Below, piece by piece: positions 42,400 to 52,388 of a stretch of DNA of 64,000 bases. The notes below the pieces were generated by a model. The model saw only the letters and a program-made list of their open reading frames with translations. It was not told the origin of the DNA and ran no database searches. How positions within the stretch are numbered: the first letter of the stretch is position 1; each line of letters opens with the position of its first letter. A program made the translations under genes and the position numbers. Source of the DNA: Prochlorococcus sp. AG-355-N18 (lineage in GTDB: Bacteria; Cyanobacteriota; Cyanobacteriia; PCC-6307; Cyanobiaceae); NCBI GenBank assembly GCA_003278535.1, contig QCEG01000005.1, forward strand, positions 1-64,000. The letters are read 5' to 3'.

Positions 42400-43131
42400 A
42401 TTATTAATCTTACTTATTATCACGTTGCAAAGGATGTTCCTGAAAATAGTCCAGACATTGCAGTAGTCATTGATGTTTTAAGAGCTACAACCACAATTTC
42501 TTGGGCTTTAAAAAATGGAGCTGATTCTATACAAGTTTTTGCAGATTTAGATTTATTAAAAAAATCTGCAATTAAGTGGCAAGCTGAAAAAAGACTAATG
42601 CTTGGAGAGAGAGGCGGAAAGAAAATTGAGGGCTTTGATCTGGGAAATTCTCCTTTATCAGTTACAAAAAAAGTTGTTAATGGTAAAAGACTATTTATGA
42701 GTACGACTAATGGGACTAAATCATTGCAAAAAGTACAAAATGCTAAGCATTTATTTGCTATGGGTCTCCCAAATAGGAAAGCAGTTGCCGAAAAAATCAT
42801 TTCATTAAAAAGTGAAAATGTTTTAATCCTTGGTAGTGGTTGGGAAGGTTCTTTTTCACTTGAGGATTCTTTAGCTGCTGGTGCTTTGGCTTCATACCTA
42901 AAACAAAACTATGATTTCGAAATTAATATTCTTAATGACGAATTACAAGCTGCTTTGGCACTTTGGGATGTCTGGAAAAATGATATTTTGAAATGTCTAA
43001 AAACAGCAACCCATGGCAAAAGATTGACAAGTCTTGGAGATTATGAGGATGATTTTAAATGTTGCTCTGAACTTGATTGCTTAGATATTGTTCCAGCTCA
43101 AGTTGAAAGAGGTGTGATTCGTGCCTCATGA
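42400..43131 (+). CDS. comB: 2-phosphosulfolactate phosphatase family protein, apparent ATT start
   Basis: ComB-like phosphatase; in methanogens it dephosphorylates 2-phosphosulfolactate, and its role in cyanobacteria is not known. Conserved sequence runs upstream of the first in-frame ATG (42598): YYHVAKDVP, then DIAVVIDVLRATTTISWAL, then GERGGKKIEGFDLGNSP and STTNGTKSL. In that frame the only codons between the stop at 42364 and the conserved region are CTG, ATA, CTA, ATT and non-start codons. An ATT at 42400 lies 4 bases after an AAGGA at 42391-42395 and yields 243 residues, a normal family length, reading IINLTYYHV. I infer ATT (42400, or 42403) as the start. Confidence 0.8.
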   Translation: MINLTYYHVAKDVPENSPDIAVVIDVLRATTTISWALKNGADSIQVFADLDLLKKSAIKWQAEKRLMLGERGGKKIEGFDLGNSPLSVTKKVVNGKRLFMSTTNGTKSLQKVQNAKHLFAMGLPNRKAVAEKIISLKSENVLILGSGWEGSFSLEDSLAAGALASYLKQNYDFEINILNDELQAALALWDVWKNDILKCLKTATHGKRLTSLGDYEDDFKCCSELDCLDIVPAQVERGVIRAS

Positions 43132-43149
43132 TTTACGAATTGGTTCATT

Positions 43150-43154
43150 AGGAG
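43150..43154 (+). promoter_or_regulatory. Shine-Dalgarno site fixing a TTG start
   Basis: AGGAG lies 7 bases before the TTG at 43162 and supports that codon as the start of the nitrilase-family gene. No ATG occurs in frame near it. Confidence 0.7.
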
Positions 43155-43161
43155 TAAAGTC

Positions 43162-43989
43162 TTGACTGATTTTTTGGTAGCTGCATTGCAAATTACGAGT
43201 ACTTCAAATGTAGAAGAAAATTTTACTGAAGCAGAAGAACAGATTGAATTAGCTGCTAGAAGAGGTGCTGAGTTAATAGGATTGCCTGAGAATTTTGCTT
43301 TTTTAGGAGGAGATGATGAAAAACTTAGATTAGCTTCTGAATTGTCAGAGAAGTGTACAAATTTTCTAAAAACTATGTCACAAAGGTATCAAGTATTTCT
43401 TTTGGGAGGAGGGTATCCTGTCCCTGCTGGTGATGATAGTCATACTTTTAATAGGTCAGCCTTATTTGGGAAAGATGGACAGATTTTGGCAAAATACGAC
43501 AAGATTCATTTGTTTGATGTTGATTTGCCAGATGGAAATCTATACAAGGAATCATCCACTATTTTATCTGGAGCAGAGTATCCACCTATTGTAGATGTAC
43601 CAGGTTTATGCAAAGTAGGATTATCGATTTGTTACGACGTTAGATTCCCTGAACTCTATAGATATTTGTCTTCCAATGGTGCTGAGCTAATTATGATTCC
43701 CGCAGCTTTTACAGCATTCACTGGAAAAGATCATTGGCAAATCCTATTACAAGCAAGAGCAATTGAGAATACAGCATATGTAGTCGCTCCAGCTCAAACT
43801 GGTATTCATTATGGAAGAAGGCAAAGTCATGGCCATGCAATGGTAATTGACCCTTGGGGTACAGTTTTATCTGATGCCGGAAAAACACAGGGAGCTGCAA
43901 TAGCACCTGCTGATAAAGAAAGAGTAAAGAAAATTAGGGAGCAGATGCCAAGCCTTAAACATAGAAAAAACAAATTGTTTTCAAACTAA
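43162..43989 (+). CDS. Carbon-nitrogen hydrolase (Nit/omega-amidase-like)
   Basis: Nitrilase-superfamily amidase of 275 residues. The catalytic triad is visible as E43 in LPENFAF, Lys in AKYDKIHLFD (near 113) and Cys in LSICYDVRFPELYR (near 156). Overall it is closest to the Nit1/Nit2-type branch, which acts on deaminated glutathione or alpha-keto-amides; the substrate is inferred only. The start is a TTG backed by AGGAG 7 bases upstream. Its stop overlaps the following amidase gene by one base (TAATG), so the two are probably coupled. Confidence 0.88.
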   Translation: MTDFLVAALQITSTSNVEENFTEAEEQIELAARRGAELIGLPENFAFLGGDDEKLRLASELSEKCTNFLKTMSQRYQVFLLGGGYPVPAGDDSHTFNRSALFGKDGQILAKYDKIHLFDVDLPDGNLYKESSTILSGAEYPPIVDVPGLCKVGLSICYDVRFPELYRYLSSNGAELIMIPAAFTAFTGKDHWQILLQARAIENTAYVVAPAQTGIHYGRRQSHGHAMVIDPWGTVLSDAGKTQGAAIAPADKERVKKIREQMPSLKHRKNKLFSN

Positions 43990-45074
43990 TGATAAAGTTT
44001 TTAGATAATAAACTTTTTCGTTATTTATCCGTTTTTTTATTTTTAAATTCTTCAATCCTTCCAGTCAAATCTTCAAGTGCTCTTGCGGCATGGGCTATAA
44101 ATACTAATGGGGTTTTAGAATTAAGAACTAAATCAAATACAAATTTAAAAGCATACTTTCAGAAGGCTAACCAAATATCGGGAGATAGATTCTGGGTAGA
44201 TTTTCCAGGAGAATTAAAAAATCCCAGAACAATAAAAGGTAATGGCCCAATAAAAGAAATTAGATTAGGTAAACCAGATAAGGGTAAAACAAGACTAGTT
44301 ATTGAATTTAAGGAAGAGACTTATTTGAAACCTTTGACTTGGCAAATGGTTGGCTTAGATCAAAATAGATGGAGCATTAAACTATTTAACTCAAAATATT
44401 CATTTAAAAAGATTGGTGAAGGTTTAGTTGAAAAGAAAAGAGGAAATAACAAAGCAAATCAAAATGTAATTCATTATAAGAAAAACAATTATGGTTACTT
44501 GAAACTACCAGAGGTAAAACGAAACAAGTTTGAGGTTGTAATCGATCCAGGGCATGGAGGACCTGATCCAGGAGCAATAGGTATAGGTGGTATTAGAGAA
44601 ACAGATGTTGTCTTAGAGGTTTCAAAAATAGTTAAAAATTTACTTTCTGAGAAAGGTGTCAAAGTAAGGTTGACTAGAACAAATGAAGTTGATTTGGATT
44701 TGCCTCCAAGAGTGTCCATGGCCAATAATACGGATGCAGATATTTTTGTAAGTATTCATGCAAATGCCTCAAGAGGTAAAAGAAGAGACATAAATGGATT
44801 GGAAACCTTTTATTACAGAGGGTGGAGAGGAAGATTACTCGCGAAAAGAATTCAAAAACAAATTTTAAGAGTTTCCCCTGGGAGTCCTGATCGAGGAGTT
44901 AAACAAGGTCGATTTTATGTAATTAAAAATACTAGGATGCCCGCAGTCCTTATAGAAATTGGATTTTTAACGGGAAGATTAGATGCAAGAAGATTAGAGA
45001 AAATAACCCATCGAAAAAGATTAGCCTATGCAATTGCAAAAGGCATCCTCGAATATCTAGATAAAGTAGGGTGA
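43989..45074 (+). CDS. N-acetylmuramoyl-L-alanine amidase with N-terminal AMIN domain
   Basis: Periplasmic zinc amidase of 361 residues that splits peptidoglycan for cell separation. A signal peptide covers about residues 1-35 (ends SSALA). An AMIN domain follows (about 36-145), then an Amidase_3 domain from about 180. The zinc ligands are the His in VIDPGHGGPDPGA, the Glu in GGIRETDVVLEV and the His in FVSIHANAS. The catalytic Glu is in VLIEIGFLTG. The start ATG overlaps the nitrilase stop by one base, and murI overlaps its end by 4 bases. Confidence 0.93.
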   Translation: MIKFLDNKLFRYLSVFLFLNSSILPVKSSSALAAWAINTNGVLELRTKSNTNLKAYFQKANQISGDRFWVDFPGELKNPRTIKGNGPIKEIRLGKPDKGKTRLVIEFKEETYLKPLTWQMVGLDQNRWSIKLFNSKYSFKKIGEGLVEKKRGNNKANQNVIHYKKNNYGYLKLPEVKRNKFEVVIDPGHGGPDPGAIGIGGIRETDVVLEVSKIVKNLLSEKGVKVRLTRTNEVDLDLPPRVSMANNTDADIFVSIHANASRGKRRDINGLETFYYRGWRGRLLAKRIQKQILRVSPGSPDRGVKQGRFYVIKNTRMPAVLIEIGFLTGRLDARRLEKITHRKRLAYAIAKGILEYLDKVG

Positions 45075-45865
45075 AACTTAAAATTGGTATATTTGATAGT
45101 GGTATAGGTGGTTTTACTATCCTTAATTCTTTACTAAAAACGCGTCAAGATGTAGAAGTTTTTTATTTGGCGGATACAAAAAGAATACCTTTTGGCAGTA
45201 AAGATTTTAAAGAGATAAGAATAATTGCAAAGGAGATTTGCAATTTCTTTGTTGATAAGAATTTGGATGCACTTTTAGTAGCTTGTAACACTACAAATGC
45301 ATGTGCACTTGATATTCTAGAAAATAATTTAATGGTCCCTTGTTTTGACCTTATAAATTCAGTATCGGAAATAGTTGATAAACAAATAATTGGTGTCTTG
45401 GCAACACAAACAACTGTTCGATCGTCTTATTACCAAATTGCTATAAATTCTAAAAAGAAGAACACGATAATATTTCAGCAGGAATGTCCAGAATTTGTAT
45501 CAGAAATTGAAAAAGAAGAATTAAATCTTGATAAATTAAATAGTCTTTCAGACTTATACTTAAAACTACTAATAAACAAAAATATTGAAGAATTAATACT
45601 TGGATGTAGTCACTACCCTTTAATTTTTGACTTTTTAAGAAAAAAATTAGATTCAAATATAAAAATTATTGATCCATCGGTAGCATTAATAAAAAAATTT
45701 AATGAATCTTTTGCTATTCCAAAAACTGACCGCTATGAAAGTATTTCTTTCGAAAATGTAAACTTTTTTGTTACTTCAGAAAGAGATGAGTTTTCTAATA
45801 AAGTAAAATTTTGGCTTGGAATTAATAAAGAAATTAGGTTGGTTAACCTCCGAAGTAATGTTTGA
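45071..45865 (+). CDS. murI: Glutamate racemase
   Basis: Interconverts L- and D-glutamate for the peptidoglycan stem peptide. The 264-residue protein has the two catalytic cysteines in LLVACNTTNA and ILGCSHYPLI, and the N-terminal acid in IFDSGIGGFT. The start is a GTG whose last base sits in the stop of the amidase gene (GTGA), so translation is coupled. The cell-wall pair amidase-murI is a natural unit; sds follows after 27 bases. Confidence 0.95.
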   Translation: MKLKIGIFDSGIGGFTILNSLLKTRQDVEVFYLADTKRIPFGSKDFKEIRIIAKEICNFFVDKNLDALLVACNTTNACALDILENNLMVPCFDLINSVSEIVDKQIIGVLATQTTVRSSYYQIAINSKKKNTIIFQQECPEFVSEIEKEELNLDKLNSLSDLYLKLLINKNIEELILGCSHYPLIFDFLRKKLDSNIKIIDPSVALIKKFNESFAIPKTDRYESISFENVNFFVTSERDEFSNKVKFWLGINKEIRLVNLRSNV

Positions 45866-45892
45866 TTCCGTAAGATATAAGAGAGGTCAACC

Positions 45893-46864
45893 ATGAATAC
45901 AGTATCAGAGCTACTACAACCAGTTGAAAATGATCTAGATGATCTTATTTTAGAACTGAAAAATCTAATTGGAGCTGGTCACCCAATTCTTCAAGCCGCA
46001 GCAGAACACCTTTTTAGTGCTGGGGGGAAAAGGTTGAGACCTGGTATAGTTTTATTGATATCAAAGGCTATATCTCCAGAATTTTGCTTGACAACCAAAC
46101 ATAAAAGGCTTGCTGAAATAACTGAGATGATTCATACGGCCTCACTAGTCCATGATGATGTTGTTGATGAGGCGTCTACAAGAAGAGGAGTAGATACAGT
46201 TCATAGCAGGTTTAATACCAGAGTGGCTGTTTTGGCGGGTGACTTTTTATTCGCTCAAGCAAGTTGGCACTTGGCAAATCTTGACAATGTAAATGTAGTT
46301 AAATTACTTAGTAGAGTAATAATGGACTTAGCAGAAGGTGAAATTAAACAAAATTTAAATAGATTTGATTCAGCTCAATCTTTTTCCAAATACATCAATA
46401 AAAGTTATTGTAAAACAGCATCATTAATAGCTAATAGTTGCAAAGCAGCTGGAGTTCTGAGTGGGATTAATGACGAAAACTTAACCTCGTTGTACGATTT
46501 TGGTAAAAATATTGGTTTAGCATTCCAAGTTGTAGATGACATTCTTGACTTTACTGGAAATGACAAACAACTTGGAAAACCTGCTGTAAGTGATCTTGCA
46601 AGTGGTTATCTTACTGCCCCAGTTTTATATGCCTTAGAAGAAAATAAACAATTGTCAGTTCTTATAAACAGAGAACTTGCTGAAAAAGATGATTTAGATG
46701 ATGCTCTTCATATCATCATGAACTCTAAAGCTATTGAAAGTTCAAGGAAACTTGCTGAGGATTTTGCAATGCTTTCTAAGGAAGCGATAGTCTGGCTTCC
46801 TGATTCAGAATATAAAAGAGCTTTAATGGCTCTTCCAGAATTTGTTCTAAGCCGAATTTATTAG
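45893..46864 (+). CDS. sds: All-trans long-chain prenyl diphosphate synthase (solanesyl type)
   Basis: Makes the C45-type prenyl chain used for plastoquinone. The 323-residue polyprenyl synthetase has the first Asp-rich motif in LVHDDVVDEASTRRG and the second in VVDDILDFTG, plus the substrate motif GGKRLRPGIVLL. A small residue at the chain-length position before the first motif fits a long product, though exact length cannot be read from sequence. It starts with ATG preceded by GAGAGG at 45882-45887. Confidence 0.92.
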   Translation: MNTVSELLQPVENDLDDLILELKNLIGAGHPILQAAAEHLFSAGGKRLRPGIVLLISKAISPEFCLTTKHKRLAEITEMIHTASLVHDDVVDEASTRRGVDTVHSRFNTRVAVLAGDFLFAQASWHLANLDNVNVVKLLSRVIMDLAEGEIKQNLNRFDSAQSFSKYINKSYCKTASLIANSCKAAGVLSGINDENLTSLYDFGKNIGLAFQVVDDILDFTGNDKQLGKPAVSDLASGYLTAPVLYALEENKQLSVLINRELAEKDDLDDALHIIMNSKAIESSRKLAEDFAMLSKEAIVWLPDSEYKRALMALPEFVLSRIY

Positions 46865-46958
46865 AGCTATTAGAAATAAATCTTTGAGCTAAATTAATAT
46901 TAAAATTTTTGAAAACCTTAATTTTTTCGACTAAATTTATTAAGCATAGATTTATTTG

Positions 46959-48941
46959 ATGTCATTAGATAAAAAAAATTCGATCAATAACATACTTGAA
47001 GAAAAGAGAATTTTCTCTCCCTCAAAAAAATTTGCAGAAAGCTCAAATATTAGTACTCAAGAAGAATTACTAAGTTTAAAAAAACAAGCATCAGAAAATC
47101 CTATTAAATTTTGGGAATTTTTTGCAAAATCCGAATTAGATTGGTTTGAGCCATTTCAAACTGTATTAGATAATGAAAATGCCCCCTTTTTAAAATGGTT
47201 CAAAGAAGGGAAACTCAACATTACATACAACTGCTTAGATAGACAAATTAAGAGAGGGCTTGGAGGAAAGACTGCACTTATATGGCAAGGCGAACCGGGA
47301 GATAGCAAAAAATATACTTATGAAGAACTTCTAAAAGAGGTATGTAAAGCAGCTAATGCATTAAAAACAATTGGTATAAAAAAAGGAGATTTGGTATGTA
47401 TTTATATGCCGATGATTCCTGAGGCGATGTTTGCGATGTTAGCTTGTGCAAGAATTGGCGCGCCTCATTCTGTTGTCTTTGGAGGATTTTCTTCAGAAGC
47501 TTTAAAAGATAGGTTAATTGATGGAAACGCAAGATTTATTATTACTGCAGATGGTGGCTTTAGAAAAGATAAAGTGATTGAACTTAAGCAAGCAGTTGAT
47601 GCGGCAATTGAAAGTGGGGCAGATAAAGTTGTTGAAAAAGTAGTTGTTGTTCAACGTACCAAAAAAATTATTTCGATGGTTGATGATAGAGATTTATGGT
47701 GGCACGAATTATTAAAAGATCAAAAAGATCAGTGTGAACCAGAAATAATGAATAGCGAAGATAGACTTTTTATTCTTTATACTTCAGGCTCTACTGGAAA
47801 GCCCAAAGGTGTAGTTCACACTACAGGTGGTTACAATCTTTGGACCCATTTGACATTTAAATGGATTTTTGATTTGAAAGATGATGATATTTACTGGTGC
47901 ACTGCAGATGTTGGTTGGATTACAGGCCATAGTTATATTGTTTATGGACCTTTATCTAATGGTGCTACAACCTTAATGTATGAGGGAGTGCCAAGACCCT
48001 CAAATTTAGGGGCTTTTTGGGAAATTGTTCAAAAATATAAGGTTTCTATTTTTTATACTGCACCAACTGCAATTAGAGCATTTATGAAGTCTGGGCGTGA
48101 AATCCCTGATAAATATAATCTTGAGAGTCTTAGACTTTTGGGCACAGTTGGAGAACCAATTAATCCTGAGGCATGGATGTGGTACAGGGATGTTATCGGT
48201 AAAAATAAATGCCCTATTGTTGATACTTGGTGGCAAACTGAGACTGGTGGTGTGATGATAAGTCCCTTGCCTGGAGTCGTTGCTACAAAGCCAGGTTCAG
48301 CTACTTTTCCTCTGCCAGGAATCGAAGTTGAAATTGTCGATAAGAATGGAGATAAGGTTAAGGAGAACGAAGGTGGATATTTAATTATTAAGAAACCATG
48401 GCCAGGAATGATGAGAACAATTCACGGAAACTCAGAGAGATATTTGGAGAGTTATTGGGAATATATTTCCTTCAAAGGAGAAAAAAATGTTTATTTTGCT
48501 GGAGATGGAGCCCGCATTGATGAAGATGGATATATTTGGATTATGGGAAGAGTTGATGATGTCATAAGTGTTTCAGGACATCGGTTAGGAACAATGGAAA
48601 TAGAATCTGCTTTGGTAAGTCATAAATCAGTTGCAGAGTCTGCAGTCGTTGGCAAAAAAGATGATTTAAAAGGTGAAGTTATAGTTGCTTTTGTATCTTT
48701 AGAAAAAGATGTGAAAAGTTCTTCAGAATTAGTAGAGGACTTAAAGAAACATGTTGTTAATGAAATTGGAATTATCGCAAAGCCTGAAAAGATTATAATT
48801 TCTGACTCTCTTCCGAAAACACGTAGTGGAAAAATTATGAGACGAATTTTAAGATCTTTGGCTGCTGGAGAAAAAATTAGCGGTGATATAAGTACTCTTG
48901 AAGATGGTTCTGTTTTGGAAAAGCTTAAAGAATTATCCTAA
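46959..48941 (+). CDS. acs: Acetyl-CoA synthetase
   Basis: Activates acetate to acetyl-CoA with ATP. The 660-residue protein has the AMP-binding loop [15 protein letters not shown], the motif [10 protein letters not shown], and the C-terminal catalytic Lys in [11 protein letters not shown]. The hinge region [15 protein letters not shown] is also intact. I choose the ATG at 46959 over the TTG one codon earlier. Acetate assimilation or scavenging is the likely role. Its last 4 bases overlap the convergent DUF1350 gene. Confidence 0.96.
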   Translation: MSLDKKNSINNILEEKRIFSPSKKFAESSNISTQEELLSLKKQASENPIKFWEFFAKSELDWFEPFQTVLDNENAPFLKWFKEGKLNITYNCLDRQIKRGLGGKTALIWQGEPGDSKKYTYEELLKEVCKAANALKTIGIKKGDLVCIYMPMIPEAMFAMLACARIGAPHSVVFGGFSSEALKDRLIDGNARFIITADGGFRKDKVIELKQAVDAAIESGADKVVEKVVVVQRTKKIISMVDDRDLWWHELLKDQKDQCEPEIMNSEDRLFILYTSGSTGKPKGVVHTTGGYNLWTHLTFKWIFDLKDDDIYWCTADVGWITGHSYIVYGPLSNGATTLMYEGVPRPSNLGAFWEIVQKYKVSIFYTAPTAIRAFMKSGREIPDKYNLESLRLLGTVGEPINPEAWMWYRDVIGKNKCPIVDTWWQTETGGVMISPLPGVVATKPGSATFPLPGIEVEIVDKNGDKVKENEGGYLIIKKPWPGMMRTIHGNSERYLESYWEYISFKGEKNVYFAGDGARIDEDGYIWIMGRVDDVISVSGHRLGTMEIESALVSHKSVAESAVVGKKDDLKGEVIVAFVSLEKDVKSSSELVEDLKKHVVNEIGIIAKPEKIIISDSLPKTRSGKIMRRILRSLAAGEKISGDISTLEDGSVLEKLKELS

Positions 48942-49660
48942 ATAGATTCATCAATTAAATTGGAAATTTTTTTTATAGTTTTTCTTTTGAATTCATCATC
49001 AGCCCAGTCTCCCAAAAAATTTTCTCTTAGTCCTGCGCTTGCAATTATAGTGTGCGTACCTTTTAGCATTACCCCCTTAGAATTATCTTCTTTTCTTGCT
49101 TTCAGACAAGAAAATAATTTATCTGTTTGATCTAATTCGTCTTGGTTGAATTTTATTAGGAAGTTATTTTTTTGATTATATGTTTTTTCAATTAATCGCA
49201 AAGTTCTTTCAGGACTTGGGCTAAATTCACTGTTGAATTCTAATTTTTGAGAAATTTGTTTCAATAATGGTATTGATTTGTTAGCACTAAAATTATTAAA
49301 ACTAATAGATATGAATTTTTCGCAATTTCTTCCGCCATCAGGAGAAATTAAATGAAGTTTGCAGCCTAGGCTATGACCAATTCTTATTGAAGGAATTGAT
49401 GCCCCTATTCTCTTGGATAAAGATATTCGGCAATTCTTAAAATCTTTCCATGCTTTGATAGCAAGTTGTTGGTGATCAAATTGTGGTGTGTATTTATATG
49501 CGTGTACTGCATAATTTTTATTAATTAAACTCTCTATGAATCTTCTATAAGTTAAATCTGGCTTAGAAGCTAAATAACTTCCACCAATAAATTCAACAAT
49601 TTTTTTTGGATTTGAAGGCCAATAACAGAAATTGTTATATTGAAATTTTGTAAAAGTCAT
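48938..49660 (-). CDS. DUF1350 protein (alpha/beta-hydrolase-like)
   Basis: A 240-residue protein of the DUF1350 type, conserved in cyanobacteria and plastids. It looks like an alpha/beta-hydrolase: [20 protein letters not shown] near the start and the nucleophile-type elbow [10 protein letters not shown] near residue 93. A late His in KGTHTIIAS could complete the triad. No substrate is known. It converges on acs with a 4-base overlap and is divergent from the exonuclease gene across 116 AT-rich bases. Confidence 0.75.
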   Translation of the reverse strand: MTFTKFQYNNFCYWPSNPKKIVEFIGGSYLASKPDLTYRRFIESLINKNYAVHAYKYTPQFDHQQLAIKAWKDFKNCRISLSKRIGASIPSIRIGHSLGCKLHLISPDGGRNCEKFISISFNNFSANKSIPLLKQISQKLEFNSEFSPSPERTLRLIEKTYNQKNNFLIKFNQDELDQTDKLFSCLKARKEDNSKGVMLKGTHTIIASAGLRENFLGDWADDEFKRKTIKKISNLIDESI

Positions 49661-49776
49661 CTTTCATAAGCTAAAAATGTTTCAAAAATTATTTTCTTGA
49701 CTGTTTTTTAATTTATATTAATTTAAAAGAAATATTTATTAAATGCGTCAAGATAAATGAAAGTATTTTGAGTTAA

Positions 49777-50556
49777 TTGGAACTATTTAACAAAAAAGAA
49801 TTAAATCAATTGGATTTTCTTCATGATCAAATTAACACCAATCCCTCCGAAGAGAGAGTAACGAATAAAAATAAAAAAATTGAAAAAGTTTTAATTCTTG
49901 ATACTGAAACAACAGGTTTAGACGAAAATAAAGATGAAGTTATAGAAATAGGTTGCATTTTATTTGATGTATCTTTTAAATGTGTACTTTCACAAGTTTC
50001 TTTTTTATTTCCAGTTAATAATAATGAAGCCGAACATGTAAATGGTATATCTGCAGAAGTAACTAATATCTCTCAACCATGGGAAGATGGATTGAATTTC
50101 TTTCTAAAACTTGTTGATTCTTCAGATTTCATCGTTGCTCATAATGTGGAGTTTGATAAGAAATGGTTTGGAAAAGGAAGATTGCCTAAGCTTAATAAGA
50201 AATGGATATGTAGTTTAGAGGATATTAATTGGTCTTTTCAAAAATCACTAAAAACAAGACCTTCAGTAACTGATCTAGCCTTATCTTTTTCAATACCAGT
50301 TTGGAATTTACATAGAGCTTTATCTGATTGCTTTTATATATCTGAGGTCTTCAAAAAATGCGACAACTTAGAGGAACTTTTACTTAAAGCTACTGAACCG
50401 AGGTTTTTATACAAGGCTTTGGTTAGTTATGAAGATAGGTCTTTAGCTAAAAATGCTGGGTTCAGATGGAATAGTCCTGTACAAGGAGCTTGGTCAAGAA
50501 AATTAACTACTGATGAGGCAAAAAATCTTGATTTTAGAGTTGAGATTTTGAATTAA
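49777..50556 (+). CDS. DEDDh 3'-5' exonuclease (DnaQ-like) with an extra C-terminal domain
   Basis: A 259-residue exonuclease of the DnaQ/RNase T fold. Catalytic residues are D42 and E44 in ILDTETTGLDE, a middle Asp in VAHNVEFDKKWFG, and the His-Asp pair in HRALSDCFYI. The last 45 residues form a separate module with KNAGFRWNSPVQGAWSRKL, which resembles the DUF5710 kind seen beside nucleases. It may be a proofreading or a repair/degradation enzyme rather than the replicative epsilon subunit. The start is a TTG at 49777, because a stop precedes it directly. Confidence 0.82.
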   Translation: MELFNKKELNQLDFLHDQINTNPSEERVTNKNKKIEKVLILDTETTGLDENKDEVIEIGCILFDVSFKCVLSQVSFLFPVNNNEAEHVNGISAEVTNISQPWEDGLNFFLKLVDSSDFIVAHNVEFDKKWFGKGRLPKLNKKWICSLEDINWSFQKSLKTRPSVTDLALSFSIPVWNLHRALSDCFYISEVFKKCDNLEELLLKATEPRFLYKALVSYEDRSLAKNAGFRWNSPVQGAWSRKLTTDEAKNLDFRVEILN

Positions 50557-50586
50557 TATTTATTTAATTTTTGACTAAGAAAATAT

Positions 50587-51009
50587 TTAGTGCATCTTAC
50601 AAGGCATCCATTTATTTCCCATTTTATGTGCTCCAATACATCCGTATTTTGAAGCAGCCTCTTCAGCTTCTTGTTTAGTGTTAAATAGATCTGACATCAT
50701 ATTTTCCTTATTTGAATTTGAAATTTGTTTGGAATGATTATGATGATTTTCATGAGAATTAGGTGAATACTCCCATATCCCCATAGTAGTAACACCGGCA
50801 GAGATAATTCCCATCCCAACTACTGATAAATTGACTATTCCCATTGCGACTGCACCAAAAGAAAATATACCCATTGGGACTACCCCTATACTTATTACTC
50901 CCATTGGCACTATTCCTATTGAAACTATACCAAGGGGTGCTATTCCAAAAGCAATTTTTTTTGGTTTAGTACCGCAATGTTGATTCTCTTTACTTTTATT
51001 AATTCCCAA
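50587..51009 (-). CDS. Glycine-pentad repeat protein with C-terminal DUF3721-like domain
   Basis: A 140-residue protein with three parts. Residues 22-77 form a strict five-residue repeat, Gly-aliphatic-aliphatic-x-aliphatic. Glycine is found at 22, 27, 32, 37, 42, 47, 52, 57, 67, 72 and 77, and only position 62 is Ser. A His/Asn linker follows with HENHHNH at 86-92. Residues 106-140 resemble DUF3721, with two cysteines (124, 137), GAHKMGNKWMPC and a terminal His. The repeat could be a membrane hairpin stack or a beta solenoid; the tail could bind metal. No function is known. The start is the TTG at 51009. It is divergent from hisS. Confidence 0.7.
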   Translation of the reverse strand: MGINKSKENQHCGTKPKKIAFGIAPLGIVSIGIVPMGVISIGVVPMGIFSFGAVAMGIVNLSVVGMGIISAGVTTMGIWEYSPNSHENHHNHSKQISNSNKENMMSDLFNTKQEAEEAASKYGCIGAHKMGNKWMPCKMH

Positions 51010-51107
51010 TAGTTTTTCTAAATGTTAAATTAAGATTGTCTCACAAAATAACCAATCAAAGATTAATTTCTAGATGAATTAAAAATTTTGAATTATTTTT
51101 TAGAACT

Positions 51108-52388
51108 TTGAATAACTTAAAAAATCTAAGAGGAACAGTAGACCTATTTCCTGATCAATTAATAAAGTGGCAAAACGTTGAAAAAATTTTATTAGAGCAG
51201 CTTTCTAGAGCATCCATCAAAGAAATAAGAACACCAATATTGGAAATGACCGAATTATTTATAAGAGGAATTGGTGAAGGAACAGATGTTGTCAGTAAGG
51301 AAATGTATACATTTCTTGATAGGGGGGAGAGATCTTGCACTCTAAGACCTGAAGGAACAGCCTCAGTCGCACGAGCGTTAATACAAAACGGAATATCTTC
51401 TAATCCTCTTCAAAAACTTTGGTACATGGGTCCTATGTTTCGATATGAAAGACCTCAAGCAGGCAGGCAAAGACAGTTTCATCAATTAGGTGTTGAGTTT
51501 ATAGGACATGATTCAGTTAGAAGTGATGTTGAAATTATTGCTTTAGCTTGGGATATATTAGGCAAATTAGGAATAAAAGAACTCAATCTTGAAATAAATA
51601 CGTTAGGTAATAGTAATGACAGATCAAATTTTCAAAAATCTTTTTTAAAATGGTTAGAAACAAATAAAGATTCTCTAGATTTAGATTCTCAGAATAGAAT
51701 TTCTAAAAACCCTTTGAGGATTTTGGACTCAAAGAATATTCAAACTAAAAAAGTTCTTGAAAATGCACCAAGATTAATTAATTTTTTATCTGAAAAAAGT
51801 CATAACAGATATTTAAACTTAAAAAGACAATTAGAGGTTTTAAAAATACCTTATGTAGAAAATTTTAATCTTGTAAGAGGTTTAGATTACTACACTCATA
51901 CAGCTTTTGAAATTACCAGTGGGGCTTTGGGCTCCCAAGCTACAGTTTGCGGAGGAGGGAGATACGACGATTTAATAAAACAAATGGGAGGGCCAAACAC
52001 TCCTGCAATTGGTTTCGCTATTGGTTTAGAAAGATTAATTTTACTCGCAGGGAAAGAGCTTGAAATTCCAAGAAATACTGATATCTATATCATTAATCAA
52101 GGCTTAGTTGCTGAATCATTAGCAATGGATTTATCTAGAAAATTAAGAAATTACGATTTGTTAGTTGAGTTAGATTTAAGCGGAGCCTCATTCTCTAAGC
52201 AATTTAAAAAGGCAAATAAACTTAAATCTAAAAGCATAATTGTTATTGGTGATGATGAGGCAGTTAATGGGGAATTTATTATAAGGCTCTTTGATCAACC
52301 AGGTAATGGGAATGAAGAGGAGGTTATATCTTTTGAGAATGATATTAAATTAGAAAATTGGATAAACAATAACTTACTTGTAAAGTGA
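51108..52388 (+). CDS. hisS: Histidyl-tRNA synthetase
   Basis: Class II synthetase that charges tRNA-His. The 426-residue protein shows motif 2 in [30 protein letters not shown], the histidine-A signature [12 protein letters not shown], and motif 3 in [12 protein letters not shown]. The C-terminal anticodon domain is complete. The start is a TTG at 51108 reading NNLKNLRG; no ATG lies in frame close by. Its stop overlaps the start of a tiny membrane protein gene. Confidence 0.96.
   Translation: MNNLKNLRGTVDLFPDQLIKWQNVEKILLEQLSRASIKEIRTPILEMTELFIRGIGEGTDVVSKEMYTFLDRGERSCTLRPEGTASVARALIQNGISSNPLQKLWYMGPMFRYERPQAGRQRQFHQLGVEFIGHDSVRSDVEIIALAWDILGKLGIKELNLEINTLGNSNDRSNFQKSFLKWLETNKDSLDLDSQNRISKNPLRILDSKNIQTKKVLENAPRLINFLSEKSHNRYLNLKRQLEVLKIPYVENFNLVRGLDYYTHTAFEITSGALGSQATVCGGGRYDDLIKQMGGPNTPAIGFAIGLERLILLAGKELEIPRNTDIYIINQGLVAESLAMDLSRKLRNYDLLVELDLSGASFSKQFKKANKLKSKSIIVIGDDEAVNGEFIIRLFDQPGNGNEEEVISFENDIKLENWINNNLLVK

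Noticed and set aside
42364..42598. Frameshift explaining the missing comB start
   Set aside because: The conserved frame is continuous from 42400 and no canonical start occurs in another frame leading into it, so a frameshift is not needed.
42420..42800. 126-codon minus-strand frame across the comB start
   Set aside because: It is the shadow of comB on the other strand; the comB frame has clear family motifs.
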